NCBI RefSeq assembly: GCF_910596095.1 | Contig: NC_056538.1 | Location: 21,872,501-21,936,500, forward strand | Source of the DNA: Thunnus maccoyii | Taxonomy: Eukaryota > Chordata > Actinopteri > Scombriformes > Scombridae | DNA: 64,000 bases | Direction of reading: 5' to 3' | Shown here: positions 50,090-63,083 of the stretch, piece after piece | Layout of the letters: every line of letters starts with the position of its first letter | Position numbering within the stretch: position 1 is the stretch's first letter | Position numbers and translations under genes: made by a program | Notes under the pieces: generated by a model | What the model was told of the DNA's origin: nothing | Database searches by the model: none | What the model saw: the letters and a program-made list of their open reading frames with translations, nothing else

Positions 50090-50427
50090 AGGTCTAGCCA
50101 TACTCCAGCCAGCTCCCATTGGTGTCATTGAAAGAGGGGTCCAACTGCTGAGAACCTAGTCCAATCTGTGGCCAATTTGGGCCACCAACATGAGGTTCAC
50201 TCCTTCCACCTGGGTGCAGAATGGTGAAGGGAGGGAAGGGGAAGGTCTAACTTTACTGTGCCAGTTAGAGTCCAAATGGACCCTAAGGTCATCTGAAGCC
50301 AGCTGCAGCATCCCAGCCTATAGAGCTGTTCATGGTTTTGCCAAAGCACCTCTACCATCACCAGAGCTTGAGCATCATATTTGCATCTGGCCCAAACAGA
50401 TGGCAACACAAGGCTAGAATAGCCCTA
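50090..50427. repeat. Unidentified duplicated segment (segment C copy)
   Basis: Counterpart of 22890 and 35812, here cut short and joined directly to the L1-like fragment. Confidence 0.5.
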
Positions 50428-50905
50428 TAAAAAAAAGTTCCTAAACTCTGTTACTAGCAAAGAAGATCATTCCACTAAACTGGAAAAACAGACTCCATTT
50501 CAAATACTTCCAGGCTCAGGTTCCTATATGGCCATTTTTATATGAACATATAAATGCGACAATGGAAGATCGCAATAAACAAGTCTGGATGCCATTTCTG
50601 ACATACTGTATATAATACAGGATGAATACAGCCACATTTTTTTTTTATTCATTGGTTTCTATGTACTTCTTTGGTACTTCTTTTGTACTATTCTTTTCTG
50701 TTTCACATATACAATACATTTATGCAAAACTGGATCCTTATTTCCAATATACAACATGCAGGACAAATACTGATATCTTTGTATCTCTTTCAGATACTGG
50801 TATTTATCTCATTTTAACTCTCTTTCTCTCTGTATTATTCTATGTTCATCTAAGTTACCACACCAAGGCACCATCCTTGCCATCTCAAAGGACTAAGTTA
50901 CATCA
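50428..50905 (+). mobile_element. L1-like LINE 3' fragment (segment C)
   Basis: Shortened copy of the fragment in segments A and B, beginning in the 'KKIIPLNWKN' region (around 50460-50490). No intact frame. Confidence 0.5.
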
Positions 50906-52019
50906 CACGTAATTCTTGATGGTTAAGGAAAGGAGGTGCTGATGAGCCACAAGTGTACAATTTCTTTACTTCATTATTTCACAAGCAATTATATCCCATT
51001 ATACAGAGAGAGGTGGCACAGAGGGGAAATGGGAGGCTGTGTGCAAGTTTGTATGTTGTTTTCAAGGTTTTGCAGATCATAGCTACCATACTGCCATAAT
51101 AAAAATAGATATACAGTTGATAAATTATTATACTGTAGCTGCTGTATGGTACAGACTGAGTGTTGTGGTCACTTAAACAACAGGCTAAATTTCTGATGTG
51201 ATTTCAATGTCATTCAATAAAAATCTTAAAAGTGTTCTTTTCTTTTTTGTGGTTAGGGAACATATGTACTTTATGCAGAGAGCATGGTTTGAAGCATGAG
51301 GATTTTATGGTAACTAATTAAAATGAAATGAGGCAGAATCTTGTGGATTTTGTTAAATGTTTTTATACCAAATCTTTCACAAAAAATGGACAGAAACCTG
51401 TTCATGAAAAAGCAGCCAGGTCTTTAGGGACCTATCTGCACTGTCAATGGAAGGTAAAGACCACACTCACAAAAGAAATGACAGGAATCAACCAGACTAT
51501 TGTTGTTAAAAGGCTACATTCAAAACACCCTGACTGGCCAAATACACAAGTGAAGTAGACCAACAACTCTTACCCACACGCACTAACCTCCCTGATGAGA
51601 ACAGGTGTGGCATCAGTGTAAAAATGACTTGCATTGATGCAACCCATAAACACTAGTCCTTTTAAACAATCATAAAGTGGAACTGCATTCAATTTACACA
51701 TGATGATTGGTTTATTCATAAAGAGAAGAACTACCTGTGAAAAACATAAAATATCTTCTTGGGCTCTGAGGGAAATTTGTCGAGACAATAACTGTGATGA
51801 TGCCATAAGGGGCATCTTTGCGTGTGCATGGACACAAAAAATGGGTTATGGAGTTTGAAAGACATAGGTGTTCACCAAGCAGGGAATGAAAAAACGCTAT
51901 TGAGTGAGTGAGCCTGACCTGTAGTAAGGATTAAAAGTCATTAATATTGTGGCTTCTTCTGCACAGATTTTAACTCGCCTCTTTTAATTTGTCTCTTGCA
52001 AGTCCCCTTGACACCCTAA
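50906..52019. other. Intergenic DNA of segment C
   Basis: Mostly the counterpart of 37131-38040. About 51595-51735 is an insertion relative to segment B. No gene recognised. Confidence 0.4.
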
Positions 52020-52560
52020 TCATGTGTGATCGAATAGTGGCATTTGGTATGAGTCCGGGAGAGTTGTATCTGTCAGTGGCATGCTGTTTATAAGTGGCAT
52101 ATGCCAGTATAAACCGAGAAGAGGTGCAGTTGTCCACTCTTGGACAACACTACGGTGTTGAATGCTGAGCTGTAGACCACAAACAGCATCCTCACATAGG
52201 TGTCCCTCCCTTCGAGGTGGGAGAGGGCAGTGGCGTCCTCTGTGCTTCTGTTTAAGACAGTATGCAAGTTGCAGGGGATCAAGGGTCAGGGGAAGCATGG
52301 GACAGATGAGGGATTTAACCAGCCTCTCTTGCTGGCTTGCTATAGGGGTGAGGGCTATGGGGCACTAGTCATTGAGATTGGCCACTTTCTGCTGTTTGGA
52401 GGTGAGGGTGATGGTGGTGTATTTGAAGCCGGTGGGGCTAGTCCAGAGGGAGAAGAACAGGTTAAATATGTTTGTGTTTACCCCTGCCAGAAGGTGGCTG
52501 CAGACCTTCAGGACGTGTCCAGTGATGCTGTCAGGGCTGGTTGCCTAGCGTGGGTTGATC
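52020..52560 (-). mobile_element. L2/jockey-like LINE reverse transcriptase fragment (segment C)
   Basis: Minus-strand translation reads 'LPLTLDPLQLAYCLKQ' near 52250-52298 and 'VRMLFVVYSSAFNTVV' near 52140-52200, matching the DPLQFAY and YSSAFNT motifs of fish non-LTR reverse transcriptase. It preserves a part not seen in segments A and B, so the three copies are complementary remnants of one old insertion. Confidence 0.8.
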
Positions 52561-53899
52561 CGCATGAACGCCTATTATATATATTGTATCAAAATCTTTT
52601 TATTACATAATCTTTCGATTACTCTGTCCCCTGTCTAAGTCCTATCTTATCACTTCCTCCGCATTTTATTTTAAGTGACTACATGATGGACAATTAATTA
52701 ATTAATTACAGTTGCCTGTTTGCAAATTGTTCAGGCTCATTTCACTGCATTTAGACAGAAATTGATATCTTAATTTCAGACTACAGAATAGGTTAATCTT
52801 GCACAGCCAGTACTAGGTTACTATACATTAATGACAGGGAAGTACTGTAAATTACTATGAAAGCAAATACATAAATTGGTGGTTGGGTAAAGATGTTGCA
52901 CAGCTGCACAAGCTAAGTGCAGACTTCAGATGTATGTTTAGTCCAACAAGGAAGGAACCTTGATGAGAGATGCTGAAAGACATATCAGAGCATCATTAAA
53001 TGGTGTAATATGGCCATCTAGTGGTCTTCATTTGGAAGGTGCAGTTTATGCAAAACACTGTTCATGCTGTCAGCCTCTGTAATCACCATCATCATCCCTT
53101 TTTCAAGTGATGAGTATATTAATTGCTGGTAGAATAATGGGTTGCAGATTTTTTAATTTCTCTCAGAAATTATTTAAATTCCTACATTAACTATTGTGAT
53201 GTGTCATTCTGAAGCCCTGTTTATTTAATAGCAGTTATACTTGTTTAAGTATGCAATCATTTCAACTATGTAAAACTGGGACATGTAACACATCTGACCC
53301 ATTGTGAAAGTACAGAATATTTAATATTTACTTTGAATTCATACATGTATATAATATAATAAAAACAGCATTGTATGATACACATGCTACATAATCTGTA
53401 GTGAATAAATTAACAGAATTTAATTGTTACTTAAATAATCTGCCTTCAGACAAACTCAAGGAGACTTTTCTTGAGATGAGGTACAATATTTTTAATGTTT
53501 AAACTGGATGCAGAGTCACAGTCACATTGCAAAATAAATCAATCACATTTTTAGTGAGCAGCATTTTATTTAAATGTGTATTTTACTTCAATGGTTGATT
53601 AGTAATGTTATATTTGCATGTAACAACGTCTACAACAGCAGAAACATTCTTAGTTAATACTAATGAAAGCCATAACTACAATATGTGTGCCTGAGACATT
53701 TTTAACTTCATACAGCTAAGGACATTAACAATTAGCATTGATTAAATGAAAGAAATTGATATAACAAATAGACATGTGCCTGTTTAGGGCCACTTCTACT
53801 ATTATCCACCAAATGGTTACAAAGGATGGCTAGTGGGGAGGGGCATTGTCTCCACCGGACAAATATCACAGTCATATGCTCACATTCAAGCCAGAAATA
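52561..53899. other. 3' flank of OlfC-M5
   Basis: Near copy of 38959-40351, with candidate polyadenylation signal tttatt at 53565-53570. No gene seen. Confidence 0.5.
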
Positions 53900-56800
53900 C
53901 TATCTGGCCATCAGGTGTTTCTTAGTGTTTTTCTCGGGCTTCAAAAGTATGATGAAACATTTTGGAGCAAAAATGCAGAACAATAAACCATAGCTTGAGG
54001 CCAGTATTGCAAAAATTTCCACAGCAACAACATATTTCCCAGGGGAACTAACATAAGCAGGGACAAAGGTCACCCAGACAGCACAGAAGATCAGCATGCT
54101 GAAGGTGATCAGTTTGGCCTCATTGAAGTTGTCGGGGAGTTTCCTTGCAAGAAAGGCCAAGATGAGGCAGGTGCAGGCCAGCAGGCCAATGTAACCCAGA
54201 ACCAGAGAGAAGCCCACCACAGAGGTCATGGCACACTCCAGAGTGACCTTTGACCCTTGGAAACCCAGATCACGTTGAGGCACAGGGGGACTGAGAGACA
54301 GCCATATGACACAGATGATAACCTATATGAAAAGGAAACACATTCTAATGTTATTATTTAATATCAAGTGTAGTTACTTATATGTATCAAAAAATGTAAT
54401 AATGTAATCAATAAAACAATATTCACACCTGTATACAGGTGAAGAGGCAGACACTTCCTCTTTGTTGGCCTGGACCAAACCACTTCATCAAGCTTTCAGC
54501 ACCGGGCCGAGCTGAGCGGAAAACAGCCAGAACCACTATGGTCTTGACCAGGAGGCAGGAAACACAAAGTACAAAACTGATCCCAAATGCTGCCTGCTGG
54601 AACCGACAAGACCAGACTGATGGACGACCAATGAACACCAGTGAGCACAGGAAGCAGAGTTTCAGTGACAGAAGAAGCAGGAAGCTCAGTTCTGAATTGT
54701 TGGCTCGTACCTTGAGGTGAATCAGATTAACAGGCAAAGATGTGGCCATTTAAACAATAAAATACTTTTTTTCATTTTTCTAGACAAAATAATGAAAGAA
54801 AGAAATGTGACAAATGTATACAACAAAGTCTCTGTTACATCACTCTGGGTTTTTACCATAGGTGTTTGACGGTAGGAAATGAAAACCACAGAGACAGCTG
54901 TTGTCACAATGGTACCAGACACAGCTGCTGTGGTCAGAGTAATGCCCAAGGTTTCATTAAAGGAAAGAAAGTCCAGCTGGCGAGGGATGCAGGCAGTTCG
55001 GTTAGCATTGGACCAAAACTCTGATGGACAACGCTCACAGTGAAGGGAACCTAGGAGAGGAAAACAGAAGAGAGAGAGAAGGGAAATAAAACAAAAAGGT
55101 GAAAATTTAAGCTGCAAACATGAGTTTTTCTTATTTTACAAAAGTCATTTCCTCACCAGTTTTGTTATTAATCTCCCCTTCAGCACATGGGATACAGTCA
55201 AAGCAGCAGACAGGTTCCCCTTTCCTGTTGGCCTTTCGGGTACCTGGGGGGCAGCTCTCACTGCACACTGAAATAGGCACCTAAACAAAAAGCCAAATCA
55301 CATTGTCAAGGACAGACTCATTTTAATTGACAAAGACAATCATTTCAACTGAAAATTGTTATTAGCCTTAAGACAATTTATTGGTCTGATTACCTGATTG
55401 GATCCTGTGCTCCACTGAATAGCTGACTCATTAAGGTGCAGATCAAACCCATCCACGCGACCAATCAAAACTAGCTTTAGTGGCCCTTCAGGAGTGTTCT
55501 GCCAGTTGACAAGATCATACTTTGCTGGAATGTCGGCCCCTTGGAAATAAAACATTTCCCCCTGTGGAGTGGTGACGTTCACTTTGCTCAAGTGCTGTAA
55601 CAGCTGTGAAATCATCAAAATGTTGAAGAGACTGTTGACATTTTAAAAAGAATCAGCATGTGAAAATTTAATTTACAATTTTCACAAACATCTGGAACTA
55701 TCAGTAAGAGATAATCATGTTTACCTCTATGGGTTTAATGTGTTTTGGAGAGGAGCAGGTGGAGCTGTTGTTTCTGAGAGGGCTGTCTCTGTTGGGGCAG
55801 GAGAGAAGGCTGTGAAGTGCGTGGGCTGCAGCATAAACAGCAAGGTAGACATTGTATGCCACTCGTAGCTGGGAGGTGTCGGTAAAGAGATGCTGCATCC
55901 CCTCCAGGGACTCTGTCCCATTGCAGGTCGGTAGTGAGGCTTTCTGAAGAGACCTCTTTTCAGGAGATGAAGAGGAAACATTTGATGGATAGTCAAACCG
56001 TGTTTTCAGTGGTGAAGAGGAATATGAGGAGAAAGATTTTACATGTGACTGTGTAGCTCTAGGGCTGCATGCGAACTCTTTTTCCCAGAAATATCTTAAG
56101 AATTCATCATCAGGACGATGATTTGGGTGCAAACGTTTGAGGTACTGCTCAAATCCAGGTACAGTTGAACTTCGAATGGCCACACCAAGAACTCCATTTG
56201 CCACCTTAGAGATGGTAAGATCTTGGAGAAGATCACTGCTGGTGCTCCAAGCCTCACTGGCCAGAAACTGTCTGTCAGTCACCTATAGTAAGAGGACACT
56301 GAAATAAATTATGACAGGAAAAACAGCTGGCATTTTGTTGTTACAAAGTACATGGCTTTGTTTAATGATGAACCCCTTTGTCTATACAAATCCCCATGCC
56401 AGTTGCTCACATTTCTCTCAGCCAGTTCCAGAAATAGTTTCTTTACATCTGTATACCAGCAAAAGATCAGAATCACCCTCGTAGTCGAAGCTTGAATTGT
56501 GTTTGCTGCACGTCTGGCATCATGCACAATATTTTCTCTGCGGACAGTCTCTATGAATTCCAAACACACCCCTTTCCCTCGAATCTCTTCCTGAAATGTC
56601 TGAAATATGGAGCATAAAAACAAATACATATATATTGTTTGCACCATACATGAAGGAGATACATGAGAGACTTTTTCAGGCAATTTAAAATATAACAACA
56701 AAAACATACACCTGTATTGCCAATTGACCATAATCATTGTTTACTAGTACTGCTCCAATCCAAGTCCACTTGAAGCGTATGGCCAGTTGTGCAATGGCCC

Positions 56801-58163
56801 GGGCTTGGTAAATATCACTGGGGATTGTTCTGAAGAAGTTAGGAAACTTGGGCCTGTCACTAAGACATGGGCAGCTCGCCCAGTAGCTGATCTGAGGGAA
56901 AGACACAAAACTATTATTTTGACACTGTTTTTACTATAATAATGCATCTTTTTTATGAAAATCTTATCAACCTCTTGATGTAGACTGTATAAAAAAGGTT
57001 CATCAGAGATTTATTTCTTGAGGCACTGAAACTTACAACTGGTACAGAGAGAGGCCCCAGGATACTAGACAGCATTATGGCTGTTGTAGATGTGGCAGCG
57101 CCAATAAGCAAGGGAACAGGCTGACCACCTGGTGATAGCGTTAGATATAAAATTACATAATGACAATCATTTATACTATAATCATATCAGTTGTTGTTTG
57201 GACAAAGCAGATGTTAACTGTATACTAAATTACATCAAGTCATACCTGTTGTCTCTCCAGGTTGTTCATAAGCTGCAGATTGAGGCACAGGGGCTGTTAA
57301 GATGCAGCTGCTTGTGTCTCCTCCAACCAGTGACAGTGCAGCTTGCAAAGACCAGGGGTATCGGCTACAGCTATCAAGTATACGATAGCCCAGCTTCACT
57401 CCTGGTAGAAGGGTGCTGTTATGATTGATTTCCTCCACCGCAAATGTCATAGCGTACATATATTTTAATGACTCTGGATCTAAACTGAGACCACGGGAGA
57501 GGAAAGAAATTAATTGCAGTATCAATCAGTGAAAGATAAAAATAATCATCATGGACAGGATTATAAAATCGACAAATGTCCAAACATTTCATGCATGCAA
57601 ATATAAATCTTTTGAAATAATTTACCATAATTAAAATACTGTATGACTATCTCAGATATACAGGATATCACATTTTTTAATTTATAATGTGCCTCTTATA
57701 AAACACTACCAGTACTACTAACATTATATAACGTCAACATTACATTAAGTTTTTTTCAGTTTTTTACAAAAATATTTAAGCATGGCAAAAGAGAAAATAT
57801 AAAAAATACAATCTGCTATCATAATATGAACAACATAATAACCACCAAACATATTGTAAAAGAAAACAAACAATACAAAGTTGTGATCAGGTATTACCCA
57901 GTGCAAGGTTTAGAATGTGGCAGCTTGTTGAAGACCTGCTGTATAGCTGAGGGTATGTAATACAGATTAAAGAGTCCACCGATAATCACATCTCCATCCT
58001 GCGAGAGGCCTTTTTTGCTCGGTGTACCCCACCGAGAACACACTATTGCCTGAACCACCTCCAGCCCCATCTGTCTGCCCACTACACTGAGAAGCAGCAG
58101 GGAGGAGGGCCACTGAGTGAGGAGCCAGTAGAACCAAGACATGTATGCAACTGTTCTGGACAT
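53900..58163 (-). CDS. OlfC/V2R-like family C GPCR, OlfC-M5 (11 exons, segment C)
   Basis: Exons: 58163-57898, 57484-57246, 57128-57037, 56891-56712, 56599-56411, 56282-55725, 55603-55394, 55280-55157 (124 nt), 55050-54857, 54710-54429, 54322-53900. The frame is open for 918 aa with the domain plan of M3 and M4: signal peptide, VFT domain, cysteine-rich domain, and 7TM over three exons. Ligand residues Ser, Asp and Tyr are kept (AATSTT, SYWAS, TIPSD, NNDYG); one change next to the binding Ser is Leu to Trp (SYLAS to SYWAS). Exon 2 reads [15 protein letters not shown]-terminus [16 protein letters not shown]. It is the receptor closest to plch1 in this assembly. Confidence 0.92.
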
Positions 58164-59929
58164 TTAACACATATATGTCACTGTTATGTCAATGTTAGAA
58201 TATGCATCAACCAGAAGTGCAAAAAATTCAGTTTGTGTAAACTATAATTCACATCCAACCTGCCTCATCAAATCTGCCAATGGCATACGATAAGTTCAGA
58301 GAAAATGGTGCATTACCTCATAGACAACATTCAACAGTTCCTGTAACCAAAGACAAAAGTCCCATTAAAGTGCCCAAATGTAACATCAAAGTCTCAAGTC
58401 AGCTTCCTGCAGAGAAAAATTGCATTATAAACAGAATCATAATTCACTTGGTTAAAAAGCACATATCACAAGGTCAGTTGTTAAGTCTGGTTGGTATCTT
58501 GACTATAACATACACCCCACCCTGCACGAGTGAAGTGTTGATGTGGGTATTTATAATAGTTGTAAAGCCTTTTGCTATGAAGTAAAAGTGATGACACAAG
58601 TGCACTACCTGAAATTTTTCCTCTCTAGAGTGATGGTGGAAAAACAATCAAATGCTAGCAAGTGATTACTGTGTATGAAGTTATCAGTGATGTGTGTGTA
58701 TGTGTTTACAGTATGTTTACTATAAATACAATAGTGTTTCAAGTAATTCGAATGGCCCAAGGTCACTTAAGATAAGACAAACAATTGGAGAGTTTTGGGA
58801 AGCTGTTTAACTCTGACCTCAACATGTCCCTTCTCTTAGATTTATGGGGATTTGTGTATTGTGATTGATTCATAAAACTTAACAAAGTGTGACAGTCTAG
58901 CCTGGATCTAGTATGGGGAATTGTATACCCAGAGCAACAGGTGTGCCATTTGTCAGCTCTATTATAGTCATTTCATGAGCAATTACCTCCCATTATGCAT
59001 AAGGTGGCATATGGGGAAAGAGGAGGCTGTGTTTGTGACTTTCAATAAATAGATTTTGAGTGTGATTCTTGATTGCATTCTTGATTAATTATCACTTGCT
59101 ATGTAATATTTTGTTATACAACAAGACATAAACAGAATTTGTTGAAATCAAATATTTCAATATTTTATTGCATTGGTAGGAAAATGCTCACATTCCTTTG
59201 ATGAGCAACAATAGAAAGAAAAAAGGATGGTGTAACACTAAAACAATAAAAAAAAAACTTCAGCTTTGCCACCCTCCCTTTCTCAGCCTGGCCCCGTATA
59301 ATTGTCACTCTGTTTTTTTGTTCCATTAAGTCATACAAAATAAAATAACCAGAACCAACAAGAGATTATTTTTGCAGTCTGTATCAAAGCAATTATAAAA
59401 ATAAAAAGCTTTTAATTCCAAATCTTTGAATTTGCAATCAATTTTTCAAAGTCTACAAATCATAGAGAGCAACAAGTCCAAGCACAGAAGTATATATACT
59501 GTATTGCACCCAATACAAGCCTACATCCTCTGTTGTTTCCAATGCAACTACTGTATTTGTTCTGTGCAAATGTTGTTGGGCGATGCAACATCTACTGTAT
59601 AAATTGGTGCATAGTCATGCTTGACATGTTCACAGGTAACATGCACAAAAACATAAATGTACAGTTAGAAATGGTTTTCAACTAAAATCCATCTCAGATT
59701 AAAAACAATGACAGGAATATTTACACACGACACAAATAAAGAAATACCACTGAAAAAAGAGGGAAGACTTACATTTGACCTTTGAAAAGTTGAACCCCAT
59801 CTATTAAAATTAGCTGTTTGATTATTCTACACACTCAAATGATACAAAGAAAGACATTCCCTCTCTGCTTAAACCCCAATTCTTCTTTTTTGCTTCATAT
59901 TCAATGTACGCAGTTTGGACAGTACATCA
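58164..59929. other. 5' flank of OlfC-M5 up to the end of segment C
   Basis: Leader, promoter and upstream DNA as in segment B, with an extra stretch near 59284-59545. Homology to segments A and B stops at about 59920-59929 ('cagtttggac'), just before the place where the other two carry the fossil plus-type promoter and exon 1. Confidence 0.6.
58548..58555 (-). promoter_or_regulatory. TATA-like box upstream of OlfC-M5
   Basis: TATAAATA on the minus strand, 385 bp before the ATG, same context as M3 and M4. Confidence 0.45.
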
Positions 59930-60345
59930 CAGGGACAAAGATAACAAGTATCTGTACAATCAGTCTAGGAAGCCATTTGGAGGGAATCGAAGTTCCCACG
60001 TACATTTACACATTAAGCAGAATATAGACAATACACTGCCCGACTAGAAAGACCATTCACTATTGAATAGTGGACATTTCATAAAGGAAATTCATGCTGT
60101 CAGATCCAACCATTATATGTTTGATTATATGTGATGTTCCACTTATATCATACAGACTATATCTTTTTCTAGTAATAACCCAGAAAAAGATTTATTTGAC
60201 TGTTATAAGGGAAACCTAATGATCTGAGAACATGGGAACAAACAATGGCAAGTATTTATTTCCTTGATCTTCTGGCTTTTGGTGTAATTGAACATCATAA
60301 AGAATCACACATGATCATTAATCTCATTTTAGATTATGGTCAAGG
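59930..60345 (-). other. Probable 3' UTR and downstream flank of plch1
   Basis: Unique sequence between segment C and the plch1 stop codon. Minus-strand AATAAA candidates (tttatt) occur near 60190 and 60255. No other feature seen. Confidence 0.4.
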
Positions 60346-63083
60346 CTATAGTCTGAGCAGAAAGTAAACCTCGGGCTCTGACGCAAAGTGGGACGAGTCT
60401 ACAGGTGGAAGAGAGTCATCTGTATAGTAGCGATCTCCATAATGGTCCCCATTTCCATAACGTAATGATGTACAAGCTCCTTCAGGAAGTCCCCTGTCCT
60501 CCAGCTCGCCAAGATAGCCTGCTATGTAAGAACCAGTAGAGTGTCTGTTGGCTGGTGGATTCTGTGAGGCTGATTTATTTCTCAATACAACCCCACCAAT
60601 GCTGGCTGTACTATTGACTACTACACCCACCCGAGGCTTTAGAGCCTCTTGCTGTCTTTCACGGGCACGGCTGTTGATGTGACGCACTCGGCTTTGACTC
60701 CGAGAGGATAGGCGACGGGTAAGGAGTGGAGGGGAATCATCTATATCCCTGGGAGCAGAGGGTGCTATGCTTGTTGACTGTGAGTTTGCCAGTGGGGATT
60801 TTGTTTCCTGATGCAACTGAGGAGGCTGGGGCCTAAATTTGTCACTGTCATCCCCCTCCAGACTGACCAGTTTACGTAGCTGTTCTGTAAGTGGATCACA
60901 AGACTGCGATTGGAAAGTTACTTCCCCCATGGTGCCCATCCTCTTTTGTTTTCTCATATGTGGAGTGATAAAACTTCGACTAATAATATGGTATTTGCTC
61001 TGGAAGTTGCATGATATATCCTCAGAAGTCAGGTCTCCCAGGGACTTGGACTTACATGGGCTGGGGGCTGTGGAATCTATGGTACCAGACTGGGGACGAG
61101 TTGATAAAGGCCCTACATCCGAGTGTAGTGAAACTTTGGTTTCAGGCTTTGACTGGTGCCCAGTGTCAGTGAGGGAAACCTTTTGGTTCCGTGACTGCTT
61201 CGGGTTTGTAGTATATGATTGTGTTTGACTTTGGCTGTGTAGCTGGGTGTTTCGAGGAGCTGTAGACTCTGATGAGGGTGTAATGCAATCAAAGTCCAGG
61301 TGGCTGTACACTGCATCAAAGTCTGAAGAAGGGGAGTATAGGCCTCTACTGGCAGATTGGCCAGGGAGACTTTCATAAGAGGAGAAACCATTGTGGAAGC
61401 ACCTTTCCTGCTCCCTCTCCATCTGTCTATACCCTTGCCTATCTTGATGAGATCTGCTCAGGATCTGGCTACCACTATAGCTCCTCTGTTGTGTGTAGGA
61501 CATGTTGAAGTCTCTGTTGTTAAAAGCTTCAGGATTGCTTTGAGGGATGGGGTAGCTGTTCTGACGCAGTGGACTAAGGTTGGAGGATCTAGAGTCAAAC
61601 GGTCTATGGAAGGGAGAAAGCTGCGAATTGGACTGATGTTGGAGGTGGTTGGACAGCTGATAGGAAGGTTGATTCATTGGGGAGGGACACTCTGAAAATG
61701 GTACACTGGACGGATATGATGGGTACTGTTTTTGAGGATGATGGTATGGCAAAGTCTGTTTTTGTTGAGAGTATTTGGGAGTGGACTCATTGGCTTGGTA
61801 AATAGCATGGCGTTTAGTTGGACTTGTGAGCCCCTCCCATGGGTGGCCATGTTTTGGCGAGGTCAGCATCATCTCCAAAGGATCCTCGTCAACATTTATC
61901 TCCACTTCTGCCAAAGCATTCCCAGCTGAGTCATGGAAATACTGCAAACAGTCATTGTTTACAGAGGAGCCCATGTGCCTTATAGAAGAACCTCTCTCTA
62001 GCTCCAGTATTGGTGTTGGTGGATCATACACCTCCTCATACACACTCTCCTCTGCCTCCTCAACTTCTTCACTTTCACCTCTCTTTCTGTGCATATCATC
62101 CCAGCCCACATTGTGCCCTTTCCCTAAACCCTGAACCGCCTTTGCTGGAGAGGAGCCCAAGCTGTTTGAGGGTGTGTCCTCCATAGTGTCTGCCTGAACA
62201 TGGACTGTCTGTTTCTTCAAGTTGTACACTGATACAGGCAACAGCAACTCCTCATCCAGAATGGTGTACACCTCCTCAAGCTCAGCAGTTTCTGGGCTGG
62301 AGAGGAGGGCAGGAGCAGGCAGGTCTGCCTGGGAAATCTTGTGTGGTGAGTGGATTTCATGGTTTACATTACTTGTTTTTTGAGCTACCATTTGGGGACT
62401 TATCAGGTGTTTCTTGTTAGTAGATGCTGTGTTGGTCTTGAGAGGAGACCTCGAATCTGGCAGCACTTTAGGGGTGGTAGGCCTGAAGTTTGAGTGACAA
62501 GAAGGGGTATGATCATGGGATAATGTGAAATCGTTTTGGTCAACAGTGCTCTCAAACTGACCAATCAGAGCAGAAATAGAGCCACATGTGTCTTGCTCAT
62601 TGCCTAAGGACACAGCGTCAATGAGTCTGGAGATGGTGCTGTTGTGCAAAGAGCTGGGACTCTTCAAATCACAGTCTATACTGACAGGGGAAATAGGGGG
62701 CACAGAGGAAGGGGCAGAAGAGGAGGATGAGGAGACTGAAGGTGCAACTGTGAATGTTGTGCTGCTTGATGATGTTTCTGGTTTATCTGATCTTATCTGT
62801 TTGTTGGTGGAAAGTGAGCTGACACTATTTTTCTCTGTCTCTTTGAAGATAATCTTTGATTTGTTGACTCTATTGTCTTCTGACTGGTAATTGACATAGT
62901 CTTCTTCACTTCTTACTTCTCCTCCACCAATGACCATATAAGAAGCCTCCTCTGGTTGGCCAAGTTCTTTATTTTTGTTGATGTATGTCTTAGAAGGGGA
63001 AGAGATGCCTTGTTCAATAGAAGCTGATGATTTGATGAGAAGGTCCACAGAGGAAGACCTGGGCCTGTCGAAGGGGAATGTTC
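60346..63083 (-). CDS. plch1: Phospholipase C eta 1, large 3' coding exon (partial gene)
   Basis: A single open exon of 2738 nt, entered through an acceptor at 63084-63085 (atag before GAACATTCCC) and read TFPFDRPRSSSVDLLIK onward. It encodes about 912 residues of the long, low-complexity Ser/Pro/Gln-rich C-terminal tail of PLC eta. Landmarks are the LEEVYTILDEELLLPVSVYNL block, the RSRVRHINSRAR block, HSTGSYIAGYLGELEDRGLP, and the final YFLLRL, which fits the conserved C-terminus of PLC eta enzymes and may bind PDZ domains. The catalytic X/Y, PH, EF and C2 regions must lie upstream, beyond 64000. Intracellular enzyme that hydrolyses PIP2 to IP3 and diacylglycerol. Placement beside OlfC genes agrees with the known teleost V2R locus between plch1 and neprilysin. 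plch2 is the alternative, judged less likely. Confidence 0.85.

Noticed and set aside
63046-63048. Codon at 63048 as a translation start of the plch1 frame
   Set aside because: It is a GTG codon inside the exon. The frame continues upstream to a good splice acceptor at 63084-63085, so this is an internal exon position.
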